NCBI RefSeq assembly: GCF_001642475.1
Contig: NW_019173932.1
Location: 558,001 to 622,000, forward strand
Source of the DNA: Fonsecaea monophora
Lineage: Eukaryota; Ascomycota; Eurotiomycetes; Chaetothyriales; Herpotrichiellaceae
DNA length: 64,000 nucleotides
Direction of reading: 5' to 3'
Made by a program: the position numbers and the translations under genes. Positions 21,968 through 33,999 of the stretch are shown piece by piece. The stretch's first letter is position 1. Each line of letters starts with the position of its first letter. Below the pieces are notes generated by a model that saw only the letters and a list, made by a program, of their open reading frames with translations, made no database searches and was not told where the DNA came from.

Positions 21968-24007
21968 ATGGTGCTGTTCAAGTCTCCTCATCCGCGGATA
22001 GAGAGTAAGTCAAAATCTGGCCACCCGTCACTTGTTCCACTGGACAGGTATACCCAGGGAATCGGGGATTTTCGATCAAGGCTGACCGGGAGCGTGCTGG
22101 GACAGTCCCCGAAGACATCACGACGTGGGAATGGGTCTTTGAGTCGAAGGAATTCTCCCCGCTACTCAAGACGCCGCGGGAGCCGTTGGCCGCGTATGTC
22201 AATGCCGTCACCAAGGAACGCCTGGACTGGGATGCCGTAAAGACTGCCGCCACGCAGTTGAGTACCGCCCTGGTCAAGGAGTATGGATTCCGGCCGGGCG
22301 AGACGATTTCCCTGTTCAGCACCAATACCATCTGGTATCCGGTTGCGATGTGGGCCGTGATCCGAGCAGGTACGTTGTGGTGAATGAGTTTCCTATCTCT
22401 CATCTCTTTCGAGATCGAGAGCGATCACGGGAAGGGAGATAAGAAGGCTTAGAGGGCTGATCCTGGACGATGTAGGTGGAAGAGTCAACGGCGCATCTCC
22501 CGCCTACACGGTCGAGGAGATGACCTACGCCCTCAAGATCGCAAAGACGAGGTTTCTAATAACGCTGCCAACATCACTGGACGTGGCACTGGCGGCTGCT
22601 CGAAATGTCGGCATCCCTCGCCACCACGTCTTCCTGCTGGAAGGCGAGGCAGATGGGTGCATCAACATCCAGGACCTCATGAAGCGCAGCGAGAAGTATA
22701 CCCCCGACCCGCCGTACCGGGTGCCACAAGGCAAGACCAACAAGGACATCTGCGGGTATTTGAATTTCAGCAGTGGAACGACGGGGTTGCCAAAGGCTGT
22801 CAGTACCCAACCCGTGATGGAGTAATGTGCTGAGCGAGCGAAGATGGCTGACGGGGAGAGACGATACAGGTCATGCTCTCGCACCACAACATCATTGCAC
22901 AGTGCCACCAGCTCAGACAGATCCAGGCGCCTGGGCCGTACAAGATCCTGGCCGTCATGCCGTTGTTCCACAGTACGTGTCTACCCTTGCCCCACAAAGA
23001 TGCAGGGAAACCATGGTGAGACTAACCGCCGTCCCGGATGGATTTCAGTTACTGGCCTGGTGCGATTCTGCACATACCCGATCTTCATGAACGGTGACAG
23101 CGTCATGCTCCCGGCCTTTAGCATGGAGTCGATGCTCCGCGCCATCTGCGAATTCAGAATCGAAGAACTCATCCTCGTGCCGCCCATCATCATCCGGCTC
23201 GTCCGCGACAAGATCGTCGACAACTTCGACCTGCGCCACGTCAACCGCTGGTCGTCGGGCTCGGCGCCCATCTCACCGGAGATAATAGCCTTGCTCCAGA
23301 AAAAGTTCCCCTGGACGGGATTCCGCCAGGGCTACGGTGCTACAGAGTCGACGGCGTGCATTTCGGCACATCCGCCTTCATATTACGACTACAAGTATGC
23401 GACCACGGGAGGGTTATTGGTCGCCAACACGGTAGCAAAGGTGATTGATCTGACCACCGGGAAGGAACTTGGCCCGGGGGAGACGGGAGAGATTCTTGCG
23501 CGGGGACCCCAGATCGCGATGGGCTACCTGGACAACCCAGTGGCTTCAGCCGAGACGTTCGACAAAGAAGGCTTCTTCCACACGGGCGACGTGGGCAATA
23601 TTGACGCCGAAGGGCTGATCCACATCGAAGACCGCATCAAGGAGATGATCAAGGTCAAGGGCCTCCAGGTGCCGCCGGCCGAGCTGGAGGATCTGCTCCT
23701 CGGACACCCCGAGGTCGAGGACTGCGCGGTGCTGGGCATCCCCGACGAGTACTCGGGCGAGCGCCCCAAGGCCTACGTCGTGCTCAAGACCGGCGTGCGC
23801 GAAAGTGAGGAGGTCGGCCAGCGGCTGTTGCAGTTCGTCAAGGAGCGCAAGGTTAGGTATAAGTGGATTGTCGAGATCGAGTTCACGCAGCAGGTCCCCA
23901 AGAGTCCGACGGGCAAGTTGCTGCGGCGGATTCTCAAGGCCAAGGATAAAGAAGGCAAGGATAGAGGGCTGAGGGTCAGGGACGAGCGGGAGAGGGCACG
24001 GCTGTGA
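21968..24007 (+). CDS. 4-coumarate:CoA ligase-type acyl-CoA synthetase with a peroxisomal C-terminus
   Basis: Five exons, 21968-22004, 22106-22369, 22476-22798, 22870-22972 and 23049-24007, give 561 aa. Adenylating-enzyme signatures are clear: the P-loop SSGTTGLPKAVMLSHHN spans intron 3, then YGATESTACIS, a TGDVGNIDAEG-IEDRIKEMIKVKG block and the catalytic PKSPTGKLLRR lysine region. The enzyme should activate a carboxylic acid with ATP and CoA; the substrate (aryl or fatty acid) cannot be told. The last three residues, ARL, match the PTS1 consensus, so I infer a peroxisomal location. The first exon was joined to 22106 because that gives IEIPEDITTWEWVFES, the usual N-terminal pattern; an earlier acceptor would insert extra residues. 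Intron 3 has a less common GTCAGT donor. Confidence 0.9.
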
Positions 24008-24891
24008 TTGGGGTGTGTATACTTTCATGTATACAACCACACAGCGTCCTATCCGTCCAGCGTGCACTTTTTGCCTGGCTTCAGTATTCCTTTGGCTAAG
24101 GAGGAGGAGGGAGGGTCTGATTAGAAGACAGTTTCGAGTCTCATGCCAGCTAGAAAGAGGGATACATAGTAGATTAGACCCGGTCAAAATACACCATGTC
24201 TGGAGAAAACATCGTAGGTAACTCGATACCGAATCTTCTTCCCTCCCCCCCGGGGGACAAGTTTCTACCAGGCTTCAGTTTGACCCTGATTATCTCGCCA
24301 AGTTCCCACACGTTCTATACGACCACTTGACTATTATATACTTTTGAAGAGCAGCTATATTTAGCTGGTCCTCTTGATTCCTCTCTTCCTGTGCCATGAC
24401 GTCGCGCGCTGCGCACCAGGGCACACAAACCCTTTGTGTTTTGAAAGTGGAAAGTCATAATCCCAAAGACAAATCCCTCTGGAGGTGGCCCTTTCTACCC
24501 GTGAAACCATGGTAGAGTCGTACACTCGGCATCTACAACGGTCCAAGGAGATGGGGCGGAGAAAATATGGCCCGCATGTATCTGTCTGTGTCCATCTGTT
24601 CTGAGGCGTCGCATTGTGCCTAGGGGGTTAAACGAAGCGAAAACGAAACGACTTTCTCACCCGCCCTCCCAAGAAACTGATTTCGGTTGTTAAACGAGCC
24701 GTGTTCGTCAAACTCAAGCCCAATTCGGGCGCAAATAAAAAAGAAACCAATCCCCAGCTTACAAAGGGCAAAGGGCCTCTGTTCACCGCGACTTTGGTTC
24801 TTGGGGCCTCGTTTTCTTTTGGCCCCTCGTTGCACACGGGGAACATCAACCATCGCTCTTTCGAGCAAACATGGTGCCGGAACTCTGAGGA
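24008..24891. other. intergenic, no gene recognised
   Basis: This stretch lies between two genes of the same direction. No family signature is seen in any short ORF. Confidence 0.45.
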
Positions 24892-26226
24892 ATGGAGTCC
24901 TCGACCAGTAAATCGCTGACCCGCATCAAAAGGGAACTGGTACCTATCGAACCAAAGCCTGCCATCCTTCCTCCACCAGACGTGGCTCAAGATGCAGGAG
25001 ACAAGGAAGAAAACAGGCGAGATGGCAAAAACTTCAAGGACCTGACGCGCGAGGAAAAGCTGCTGGCCATTGTGCGCCACAGTGTTCGACCATTTTCAGA
25101 CCGACTGGATCCTTTTGCCGCTCTGCCCGTGAGCCTCGACCGCTTCCAGGAGCACCTCATCAGCTTCTACCTGCTCTACTACCCCAAGGCCACGTATGGG
25201 TTCAGTCCTCGACTGCGACCCCACCCGGTGGCCAGCAACTTCTCCATTGCCCTGACCACGCCCCCGTGTTTTCAGGTCATCATGGCGCGGTCGGCCCTGT
25301 ACCGGATCTCACTGAACAAATATGCCACCGACACGGAGAAGAGGTCGCTCGAGCTGGCCGTGATCCGGCACAAAGGCGAGGCTCTGAAAATGGTCCGACA
25401 GCTGAGTGTCAGGGCGAGCCCCAACCGCAAGGACGACCTGTTGGCGTCCATCATCAGTCTAGGCACGTTTGATCGCCGGTCAGGCTCTCAGGAAGCGGCG
25501 GGCATGCACTACCAGGCGGTCAGAAAGATCTTGAAGACCACTGGGGGTCCTCTCGCGGTCAACTCGGTGCTCTTGTCGCGCGTCATGTGTTTCTTTGAAT
25601 GCATCTACGGGACGAGCCCAGAAAGCTACATTTGGGATGTTTCGGATCTCAAGAGGCTGGTGCACAACTTGAACGTCTTCCTGGAGAAGCTGCGAGAGTT
25701 TGGGCAGTCGCTGTCAAGCACCAGCGTCTTGGCCGCTAAGGGGCCTCGAGAAGCTGACATCGAGGTCGTAGGGAGACGGAAACACCCCTTCGAACTCCAG
25801 GAGGGGTCGACGTTGCTTGGGTTGGTGTCCCGACAGCCTCCGCCGGACGCCGAACTCACACAGCCGCGACGACTTGAGTTAATCTTCCAACTCACATGCC
25901 TGCTGACGCTGGCCATGATCACCATGGACCTGGCCGGCGATTTCAAGGCGTTACAGACATATATGGACCATCTGCACCAATCCATCGAAGACCTGCGGCT
26001 GGCGGGGCAGAGCTGCAACAACGCCATGTGGCAGATCCAGGTCAGCGACCACAGCGAAGTCCACAGCCGGCGGATCTGGCGGGCGGCGAGTTTCGCATGG
26101 GTCATGAAGCACTGTTCGTACAACGTGCAGCTGTCACTGAAGGAGTGGCTGCTGGCATTCTTCACGGGCAAGGGCGTCGAGAAACCGTACTACTTGGGCT
26201 CATTCCATTTCAGCTACGCGACCTGA
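24892..26226 (+). CDS. Fungal_trans_2-like regulatory protein without a DNA-binding domain
   Basis: This is one uninterrupted ORF of 444 aa. The segment RFQEHLISFYLLYYP, then HKGEALKMVRQL, a GTFDRRSGSQEAAGMHYQAVRKIL block and NSVLLSRVMCFFECIYG resembles the helical C-terminal domain of fungal transcription regulators (Fungal_trans_2 / so-called tachykinin-family proteins). No Zn2Cys6 cluster is present at the N-terminus, which is instead charged (SLTRIKRELVPIEPKP). Such truncated members are common in Pezizomycotina and their function is largely unknown. The ATG at 24892 is the first in frame. A missing upstream exon with a DNA-binding domain cannot be excluded, but I see no Cys-rich candidate in the 880 bp upstream. 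Confidence 0.65.
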   Translation: MESSTSKSLTRIKRELVPIEPKPAILPPPDVAQDAGDKEENRRDGKNFKDLTREEKLLAIVRHSVRPFSDRLDPFAALPVSLDRFQEHLISFYLLYYPKATYGFSPRLRPHPVASNFSIALTTPPCFQVIMARSALYRISLNKYATDTEKRSLELAVIRHKGEALKMVRQLSVRASPNRKDDLLASIISLGTFDRRSGSQEAAGMHYQAVRKILKTTGGPLAVNSVLLSRVMCFFECIYGTSPESYIWDVSDLKRLVHNLNVFLEKLREFGQSLSSTSVLAAKGPREADIEVVGRRKHPFELQEGSTLLGLVSRQPPPDAELTQPRRLELIFQLTCLLTLAMITMDLAGDFKALQTYMDHLHQSIEDLRLAGQSCNNAMWQIQVSDHSEVHSRRIWRAASFAWVMKHCSYNVQLSLKEWLLAFFTGKGVEKPYYLGSFHFSYAT

Positions 26227-27967
26227 GTTGATGGGTGGGTTTAGGTTCACGGCCCTGGCCAGACTCGCCGCATGCTCCTCCGTCCTCGGGTAGTGGGACG
26301 GACGGACGCGATACTGTCACGACTTGTGCACGAGTACTCCGTACTCGGTACCGAGCGAGTATGTAAACACACGACTCAACACGTGGGAAACTTGTCTGTT
26401 TCGGAGGCGAGGCTTCAAGGGGGGAAAACACGTCAGATTAGCTATCGATAATCCCGAGATACGCCAATCGCTAATCGCGGGAAAGTAATCGATAAAATGC
26501 TGCGGGTATTTTGTCAACCCGTTCGGTGTTACTCTGGTGGCCCTTGTATTGGGAGGAGCGTTACGGACACGGTGGGTAGAGAAGACGAGACGAGACGAGA
26601 TGGTGAGGGTAACACTACTTGTACTGCTTGTAACACCATAGCTGGCTGGTTGGTGTCACCAGTGTATGTTGGTGCAGGCGAGCTACGAGTACAAGTATGT
26701 ACCTCGTAGGGGTAGGAGTAATAGGTAGGGGCTCTGGTATGTATCTGGCTTAGGGGGGTGTGAGGGGTTCATGGTGATACCCATAGCGCTCACTAGGGGT
26801 GTCAATACAAAGCGATCCGCAATCCCCCATATTGCCTACATGCGCGAGATACTCGGTGATCAGGAAACACGTCCCCTACTTGGTACGCGTTTCTATATCT
26901 GGAGGCGTCGCCAATCATGCCGGGTATTAGGGAGGGGTTGATTGCTTGTACCTTTAACTAAGTGACCACCTACGTAGGTATGGTGGCAGGCGTGGCAAGG
27001 TAATTTGGGTAGTGTGGGCGGCGAGCGGCGGGTACCTGACGATCGCGCTGAGGCCTAGGCCATACTTGAACTTACCTACCTACGGGTAAGGCTAGGTGGA
27101 GAGGTACCTAAATAAAGGACCTCGTACCTAACAAGTACAGTACTACGTGCGCAGGCATGTTCGGTACTCGCATAGTCAGTCACCTTGAGAGGGACCTCAG
27201 TGACCCAAGAGACCTCGTCGAGACTCGTACTTGAAAGAATGTCATGCTGACTGACATCTGCCACCCTCTCCCTCCTGGGTGCCTCCTCGCATCGCATCAG
27301 ATCATCATCGTCAGGTCTCCAAGGCTAGCCGGCTAGGCGTGCCAGGCACCCGGATTCAGGATCGTCTCCCATTCCTGTCCCCTTCAATCCCCTTGCAATT
27401 TCAGCATGACGCCTTGACGCTCTAAAGCTTCCCACCAACCACCATCCTACTTTACAGTTCCATGCGCTCCGCTCTATCCATTCCATCGTCTCCACCATCC
27501 ACCCTCCCTTCACTCGTGATCCTCTCTGCGCTACTTAGTACATTATTCCTGCCACTCCACCCTCACCACCACACCACACACCACCTTCATTCCCGAACAT
27601 GTCTTGTTAAACCACCACCACCACTTAATACCTACGCCCCTCCCCCCAGGCACAGACCTCATCAATGTGCATCCTGGGGCCCTTCCCTCTTCCTCATTCC
27701 TGCTGACACTATGATCACCGCGATGAAATGCATCATATCTTACACTTTGTGCTATTGAGCTCGCATTCACCCATGGTCACTCCTTAAAGAATCAACGCAC
27801 TCACCCTTACGGTTGTCACTCGTTCACTCAACCAAACAAAGTCACTCGTTACCTACTCGCACTCAGTCTTTGATTTGTCCTAGTTCTTATTTCCAGTCAT
27901 ATCTTCACCATTATCATTGGATCCAGCTATATCTCTCGCAAAAAAAAGGAAAAAGAAGATAGAAAAT
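26227..27967. other. intergenic region rich in GTAC/ACCT-type words
   Basis: There is no gene. The stretch 26.3-27.2 kb is dense in short words such as GAGTAC, CGTAC, TACCTAC and CTAGGTA, including a perfect 12-bp palindrome CTCGGTACCGAG at 26344-26355. From about 27450 it becomes strongly pyrimidine-rich, as expected for the leader of the transporter gene. Confidence 0.55.
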
Positions 27968-29340
27968 ATGTCAGCCAGAGGTACGTACACCCTTTCGCCA
28001 AATGTACACGCAGGAGGAGCATAAGTATACTCACAATCCCTGGTTCCATAGACGGTGTTTCGACCATCCATGGCGTCCCTACAAAATACGTCTCTCTCCT
28101 CACGCTCGTTGTCCAAAACTCCTCCCTCGTCCTGGTTATGCGATATTCCCGAATCCTGCCTGGTCCGAGATACCTGAGCTCAACCGCCGTGGTGCTCTCC
28201 GAAGTTCTGAAATGTATAATATGCTTGTGCGTCCATGTCAGCGACCAGCGACACCAACACCGGTCCTCACAGCTTCCTACCCTCTCCGATGATGCCCCTT
28301 CACACTTGAACCCGACCAACTACGGTCTCAAGCAATTGTGGACGGATATCTTTAGTGTTAAAAGCGGCTTTTTCAAGCTTCTTGTCCCAGCCATTCTATA
28401 CACCCTGCAGAACAACCTCCAGTTTGTTGCTGCCACCAATTTGGATGCCGCCACCTTCCAAGTCACCTATCAATGCAAGATCCTGACCACAGCCCTGTTT
28501 GCGGTGTTGATGCTGGGCCAGAGCCTGTCAGCTCAAAAGTGGTTATCCCTTGTCATCCTCACGGCCGGAGTAGCCTGTGTGCAAATACCTTCGTCGACAG
28601 CCGCGGTCAACACGCAGCAAGGCAATTATGTGGTTGGGATTATTGCTGTGGCCATTGCCTGCATTTGCTCGGGATTCGCAGGTGTCTACTTCGAAAAGGT
28701 CCTGAAGAACGGCCAGACCTCGTCCATCTGGGTTCGCAACATCCAGCTGAGCGTCGGCTGTCTGGCCATTGCTCTGACCGGGGCACTGGTCTGGGATGGT
28801 CAGGCAATCCGGGAGAAGGGCTTTTTCCAGGGTTACAACTCTGTGGTTTTTGCGACTGTCTGCATCCAGGCGGCGGGCGGCCTCATTGTGGCCATGGTCA
28901 TCAAGTACGCCGACAACATCCTCAAGGGTTTCGCCACCTCCCTCTCCATCATCCTCTCCACCGTTGCCTCGATCTTCATCTTCAACTTTGTTCCCACGAT
29001 TTATTTTCTGTTTGGTTCCATATTGGTGTTCTTGGCCACCTATTTGTACAGCGTCCCCGAAGCGCCTAGAGCCATTGAGGGTACCGCTGCAGATCCATCC
29101 GAAAAGAATCCGATTCTCGTGGTGGAAGATTACGACGTGGAAGACGGATCGAGTTCGAGGACCACGCAGAGGCCGTTTCGAGATGACAGCGATCCTGAGT
29201 CGAGCGACGAAGCCAGTCAAGACAGCATCAGCATCTACGAGCCGGACGATGGCAACTATTCTCGAAACTTTTCGCCGTCGTTGATTTCGGCTTCCACAAT
29301 GGAAAAGCAAATGCTCCCAGAGTTGGGTCATGTGGCGTGA
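27968..29340 (+). CDS. Golgi nucleotide-sugar transporter (SLC35A / UDP-galactose transporter type)
   Basis: A 13-nt first exon (27968-27980) is spliced to 28052-29340, giving 433 aa; the join yields MSARDGVSTIHGVPTKYVSLL. Family blocks are plain: YTLQNNLQFVAATNLDAATFQ, then VTYQCKILTTALFAVLMLG, GFAGVYFEKVLK, WVRNIQLS and IKYADNILKGFATSLSIILST. Around ten membrane helices are expected, and the last ~90 residues form an acidic Ser-rich cytosolic tail. Such proteins exchange a UDP-sugar for UMP across the Golgi membrane. The exact sugar (galactose, GlcNAc, galactofuranose precursor) cannot be decided here. Antisense ORFs over the gene are shadows. Confidence 0.9.
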
Positions 29341-30149
29341 TGGGTGACGCAGAGTCTGAAATTTGTACCATTTATGTGTTTTGAGTATGAAGGATCGGCA
29401 GTTGGTTGTCTTGCAAGCTTCACAGCGGGTTTATTTGAGAGGAATATGCTGGCTGCGAAAGGGACGAGACACTCTCGCACCACAATCTGTTTTTTTGGAA
29501 ATGCGACATGACTTTTGGATACCAGTTACCCGGTGGAGTAGAGAATGGCGTTTGTTATTAGCGAACTAGAAATGGACATGTATGGTGCATGTCGATGCCC
29601 AAAGGAGGTGCACAGGATCAGTCTTATCGAAACCATGATATCCCTATATCCCTTGCAAAGTCGCCAAATTTCAAGGCTTTCAAACCTTCAAAAGTCTATC
29701 TGCTTGTGTATGTGAGTGAATGAGTCTATTCCTGTAATGCTCGTCCGCACCGATCTATGTTGGTCGGTGGGTTAGTTACTTATTCCCAGCGGCGGATGGG
29801 ATATACTCGGAATGATTTACATGGCACTAGGTGGTCTCGTAGCCTCGTAGCATTGCACCCTTGCACCCTTGCACCCTTGTTGCCTTGTTGCCTTGTTGCC
29901 TTGGTAGGTGGGTGGGTAGATACATAGGTACATGATACATGATAGAGAAGCACAGAAGCACAGAAGATGGTCAATACATATATGTATATACGTACAAGTA
30001 AAGTACATGCTTGGCCTTGATAGGGTGCCAGACATCAGAAATCAGATATCAGGATACTCGCGATTCTGTCCACCTTTCCACCTGTCCAACTATTCATCTA
30101 CATAACTATCTATCCATCCATCCATCCACCTTTCTGGATACATAGATGG
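29341..30149. other. intergenic between convergent genes, with tandem octamers
   Basis: This is the 3' region of the transporter (+) and the LCCL gene (-). It contains the octamer array listed at 29854-29902 and a TATC/CATC-rich stretch near 30100-30130. No gene is seen. Confidence 0.5.
29854..29902. repeat. compound octamer array
   Basis: Three copies of TGCACCCT are followed directly by three copies of TGTTGCCT, keeping the same 8-nt period while the unit changes. It is non-coding. Confidence 0.8.
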
Positions 30150-32182
30150 CTAACCCGCCACCCAAGTCCCATTCCCAAACCACACGGCCGGAGGGGTGAA
30201 ATCGCCGTACCACTCTCCCGCGCCGCCAACCGCGTGCCTCTTGACGTATGCGAACCTGAAAAACTCCGGGTTGCCTGGCACCACGCTGCGCCGCGTCCAG
30301 TGGAAGGTCATGTCCTCCGCATCGGCCCAAAAGGCTTGGAAGCGCAGGACGTCGTTGACGAGGACGGCGATGCCGTCAAATGAGAACGAGGACGACGTCA
30401 CTCGGTCAAAACTCAACGTGAGGTTCTGCCCAAAGATGAGCGGCGCGGTACGTAGCAAAGGGACCTTGCTGCCCACGGCGGCGCCGTCTTGTAGGAGCTG
30501 GCCCGGCGTCTGCAAGATGCTGTCGAACCCCCACCGCGCGACGCCGTTGAGAAACAGCCCGACCAGGATGCCCTGGTAGAGCAGGCTCGGGCGGGTCTGG
30601 AGCGACGTCCCCGGGAGCAGGATCAGCGCCAGGATGTAGTGATGGATGCGGACGTTCATGCCGGGGATCAAAACCAGCGCCACCAACACCGCGCCCACGA
30701 CGCCGTAGAATGCCAAGTACCGCGGCATCCGACCTTCGCTCCGAAAGCACCAGGCCTGGCCGACGGCGATGATCAGGAGGATCCCAACAATCAGACACAG
30801 CGCCAGGATAGCGCCAGGCTGTTGCTTCAGGTCGTGCGGGGTCAATCGCGATATCGGGATGCGGTCAAAGGTGACGTTGTTCAATGCGCCGACCCAACAA
30901 CCCCCGAGCCAGAGGACGGTCCTCTCGATCGGGGCCCTGAGATCGGACAACGTTCGACGGACGCAATACCGATAAATGACGTGGCCGACGAATGCGGCTG
31001 GCAGGAACCGTCGGAACGCCATCGACACCACGTCCGCGTAGTCTTGGTAGAAGGGGGGATCCGATATCAGGGCCACGTGGAAGAAGACACCCACAAAGAT
31101 CGACCAGAAAAACGCCGCCGCAGAGGTCACAAAGACGGAAAGGACCGAGGTGACCAGGATCGACGTGCCCAGGAACATCCAGCGAGAGTCTCTGCACGCA
31201 CCACTCGCCAAGTTGGACGAGTTGAAGGAGAAGGATAGCGGGAAGTTGGATGGGAATCCAATACTGCTGATACCGTGGGCATCGACGCTTGGGAAGTTGG
31301 ACCGTTCTCCAGCACGCAGAAGCATTCCACAGCCGCCCCGGGAATTGGTGGTGATGCCGGCATGGATTGCCGCGGCACATATGAATGAATCACCGCGGTA
31401 GATGGCAGAGGCCGGGTCGTCGAGAGACTGCGGCCCTCCGACGACAAGGCTACGATAATTGACTTGCTGAGATCCAATATAATGAGGCTCGAGTAACATG
31501 ACATCTTTACACCCAGCCGGGCAAACGAACGGAAAGTGATTGTCCTCGAAAGGGCGACACTCCTCGCCGTCCAATCCACAAAGCGTGCTATTAAGCCTGT
31601 ACTGGTCAGTGATGATGACCGCTCATGGCATCCGGACACATACCACAATCGAGCTGTACAGTCTAGCCTGGTTGGCTGGCCGTCGACAGAATCAGTGCTC
31701 GATACCACCGCCCTTCGAAGTGCCAAAAGGAACAGCCCACTCCACAGAACATAGAGCGTAACCAGAGCAAACACCTTGAGCCATTTAGTTGGCAAGAGCC
31801 TGTCAATGAGGTGGTCGCACGCATCTTGGAGCCATTCGGAAGAATAAATCCGAAAGACTCGAGGCGGTTGTGGACCTTTGATCCAGCTCAGCACGGCTCG
31901 TAAAATAGACTCTGACTTATAGAACCGGTCATGGCGAGTCCAACGGAAACGCTGATCACCATCTGACCGTTCCGACAGCTCCTGAGGTGCGAGAAGAATG
32001 CTTGCTTCTTCGTGGTCATAGTCTTCCAGTCCAGCAGGACCGAGAAAGTTCTCGCGCCCAGAATCGTCCCTTGCAGATTCGACGCTGTTGAGGTTGTGCA
32101 AAGAATAGCCCTGATCACCGTTCCCGGATGAGGAAGACGTGGCAGAAGGCTCTATAGAGCGCGATAATGCTCCGTCCGACAT
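30150..32182 (-). CDS. fungal LCCL-domain multi-pass membrane protein
   Basis: Exons 32182-31644 and 31596-30150 (47-nt intron, GTATGT donor) give 661 aa. The N-terminal ~130 residues are acidic and Ser-rich, followed by a first membrane helix (FALVTLYVLWSGLFLLAL). The LCCL domain starts near residue 185 with CRPF and FVCPAGCKDVMLL, and has its hallmark YRGDSFICAAAIHAG followed by GGCGML. About six further helices follow (for example MFLGTSILVTSVLSVFV, LALCLIVGILLIIAV, YLAFYGVVGAVLVALVLI). The C-terminus is a globular-looking domain rich in Trp and Phe. Fungal members of this architecture have no agreed function; the LCCL domain is extracytoplasmic in other eukaryotes. It is divergent from the RTA1-like gene. 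Confidence 0.9.
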
Positions 32183-33028
32183 TGTATGTACTGCCTTTCA
32201 GTATCCCGCTGTCCTTCCCAAGGACTCAGCCAGACGTATATTTCTTGACCTGGGCGAAAATGTCCAAGGTCAAATAAACGATAAACGATTGCAGTTCCAA
32301 CAGAGGTAATAGATGGCCAAAACAGGTCTGCCCAAGCTCGCCACCAGCAACATCGTGGGTGGCTCCAAGTCCTTGGAAAGATCTAGGGGTATCTCATAAC
32401 AATTGCTGCATGTTGCTGTTGCTGTTGCTGTTACCCCCTTCAAGTCGATTGAGCAGCAAAGTCCAAGGCTGGAAGACGCAGCCAGCAACACAGCCACAGC
32501 CTCGTCACATTCCAGCCAATGCGGAAGGTCTACCGAGTACGCGTATATATGTGGAGCCTCGTCCCCGATACGCGTATCGATATATACGAGGCTCTTTACG
32601 AGGTCCCCCCTTCTGGATCCTCACGCATATCAAACCAAATCTCTCCATTTCCCTCACAGCCACCCCCTCTATATCCTTTCAGCTAGACTCGATACGTCGA
32701 CTTACCCGACGCATTCAATCCGCGACCTTGTCATGGTTCCACCATCACAATGAATAGAGACGCATTATCCGCCGGCCAGGCAGGCAGCAGGCAAAGCAAA
32801 GAATGGACAGGACAACATGAGATGGGTACTAGGTATATGTGTATAAATTGAAGAGATTTGAACCTTGCAGTCCTCGTCTCCTCTACCCTCATGCTTTAGC
32901 CATAAAAAAAAAAAGAGAATTGCCTTCTGCGTCGTTCATTGCATCTGCATTTCTACTGCGTTGACTCCCATCCCCTTCTCTTATTACCCGCGAGAAGACT
33001 CTCGTCTGAACAACTTCAACCGACAACA
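32183..33028. other. divergent promoter region (LCCL gene / RTA1-like gene)
   Basis: No gene is seen. A GTT/CTG-rich tract (TGTTGCTGTTGCTGTT) lies near 32411-32430, an ATACGCGTAT-type motif cluster near 32540-32590, and an A12 run near 32905. Confidence 0.45.
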
Positions 33029-33999
33029 ATGGCAAACGACAACTCGGACTTTAAACTCTACCACTACGACCCCTCCCTCGCCGCAGCCGTCATCTTCGTC
33101 ACCTTGTTCGCAGTCGCGTCTTTCCTGCACACGTATCAGCTCATCCGCACGCGGACCTGGTTCTTCATCCCCTTCTGCGTCGGCGGGTACTTTGAGGCCA
33201 TCGGATATGTTGGACGGGCGATCGGGGCTCAAGAGACCCCGAACTGGAGCGTGGGCGGCTACGTGCTGCAGACGGTCCTGATCCTCGTCGCTCCGGCGCT
33301 CTTCGCGGCCACCATCTACATGGAGCTCGGACGGATCATCCTGCTGACGGACGGGAGGAAGTACTCGCTCATGAACCCGCGGTGGCTGACAAAGACCTTC
33401 GTCGCGGGCGATGTCCTCTCTTTCTTGATGCAAGCCTCTGGTGAGAGATCCTCTACCCCCGCCTTAGATAGCGCACGCTCTTCTGCACGATCGACTGATA
33501 CTAACCATCACATCCTGCAGGTGGAGGGATCATGTCCAGCGGGACCGCGTCGTCCATGGACACGGGCAAGAACATCATCATCGGCGGCCTGGTCGTGCAG
33601 GTCATCTTCTTCTCCTTCTTCGTCGTCGTGGGCCTGATGTTCCACGTGCGGATGCACCGCGCGCCGACGTCCAAGGTCCTCGCCGACGTCGACATCGCCA
33701 CCGCTTGGAAACGACACATCTACAGCCTCTACGCCGGCAGCCTGCTCATCCTGATTCGGTCCCTCTTCCGCCTCATCGAGTACGGCCAGGGTAACGACGG
33801 CTACCTGATCTCGCACGAGGTATTCCTCTATGTCTTCGACGCCGTGCTGATGCTCACCACGATGCTTCTCTTCGCCGTGTTCCATGGGAGCGAGCTCAAC
33901 GCACTGTTGAAGCCCGGGAGTGGCAGGGCCGTCAGGAGGGTCCTGTCCATCTACAACCTCAAAGATAACAACAGACAGAGCGTCCTCCTGCGATCTTGA
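33029..33999 (+). CDS. RTA1-like seven-helix membrane protein
   Basis: Exons 33029-33440 and 33521-33999 (80-nt intron with a CTAAC branch site at 33501) give 296 aa. The sequence follows the RTA1 family pattern: YDPSLAAAVIFVTLFAVASFLHTYQ, broken here, then GGYFEAIGYVGRA, VLILVAPALFAATIYMELGR, AGDVLSFLMQASGGG, the charged loop, YAGSLLILIRSLFRLIEY and the final helix VFDAVLMLTTMLLF. Seven membrane spans are expected. Family members are linked to lipid translocation and resistance to 7-aminocholesterol or stress in yeast; the substrate here is unknown. The start ATG sits in an ACAACA context directly before the first helix. Confidence 0.92.

Noticed and set aside
21968..24007. possible biosynthetic gene cluster around the acyl-CoA ligase, the regulator at 24.9 kb and the P450 at 47-49 kb
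   Set aside because: No PKS, NRPS or terpene enzyme is present, and the genes are separated by housekeeping loci.
28543..29331. 262-codon minus-strand ORF
   Set aside because: It is a shadow of the nucleotide-sugar transporter exon, produced by codon bias on the other strand.
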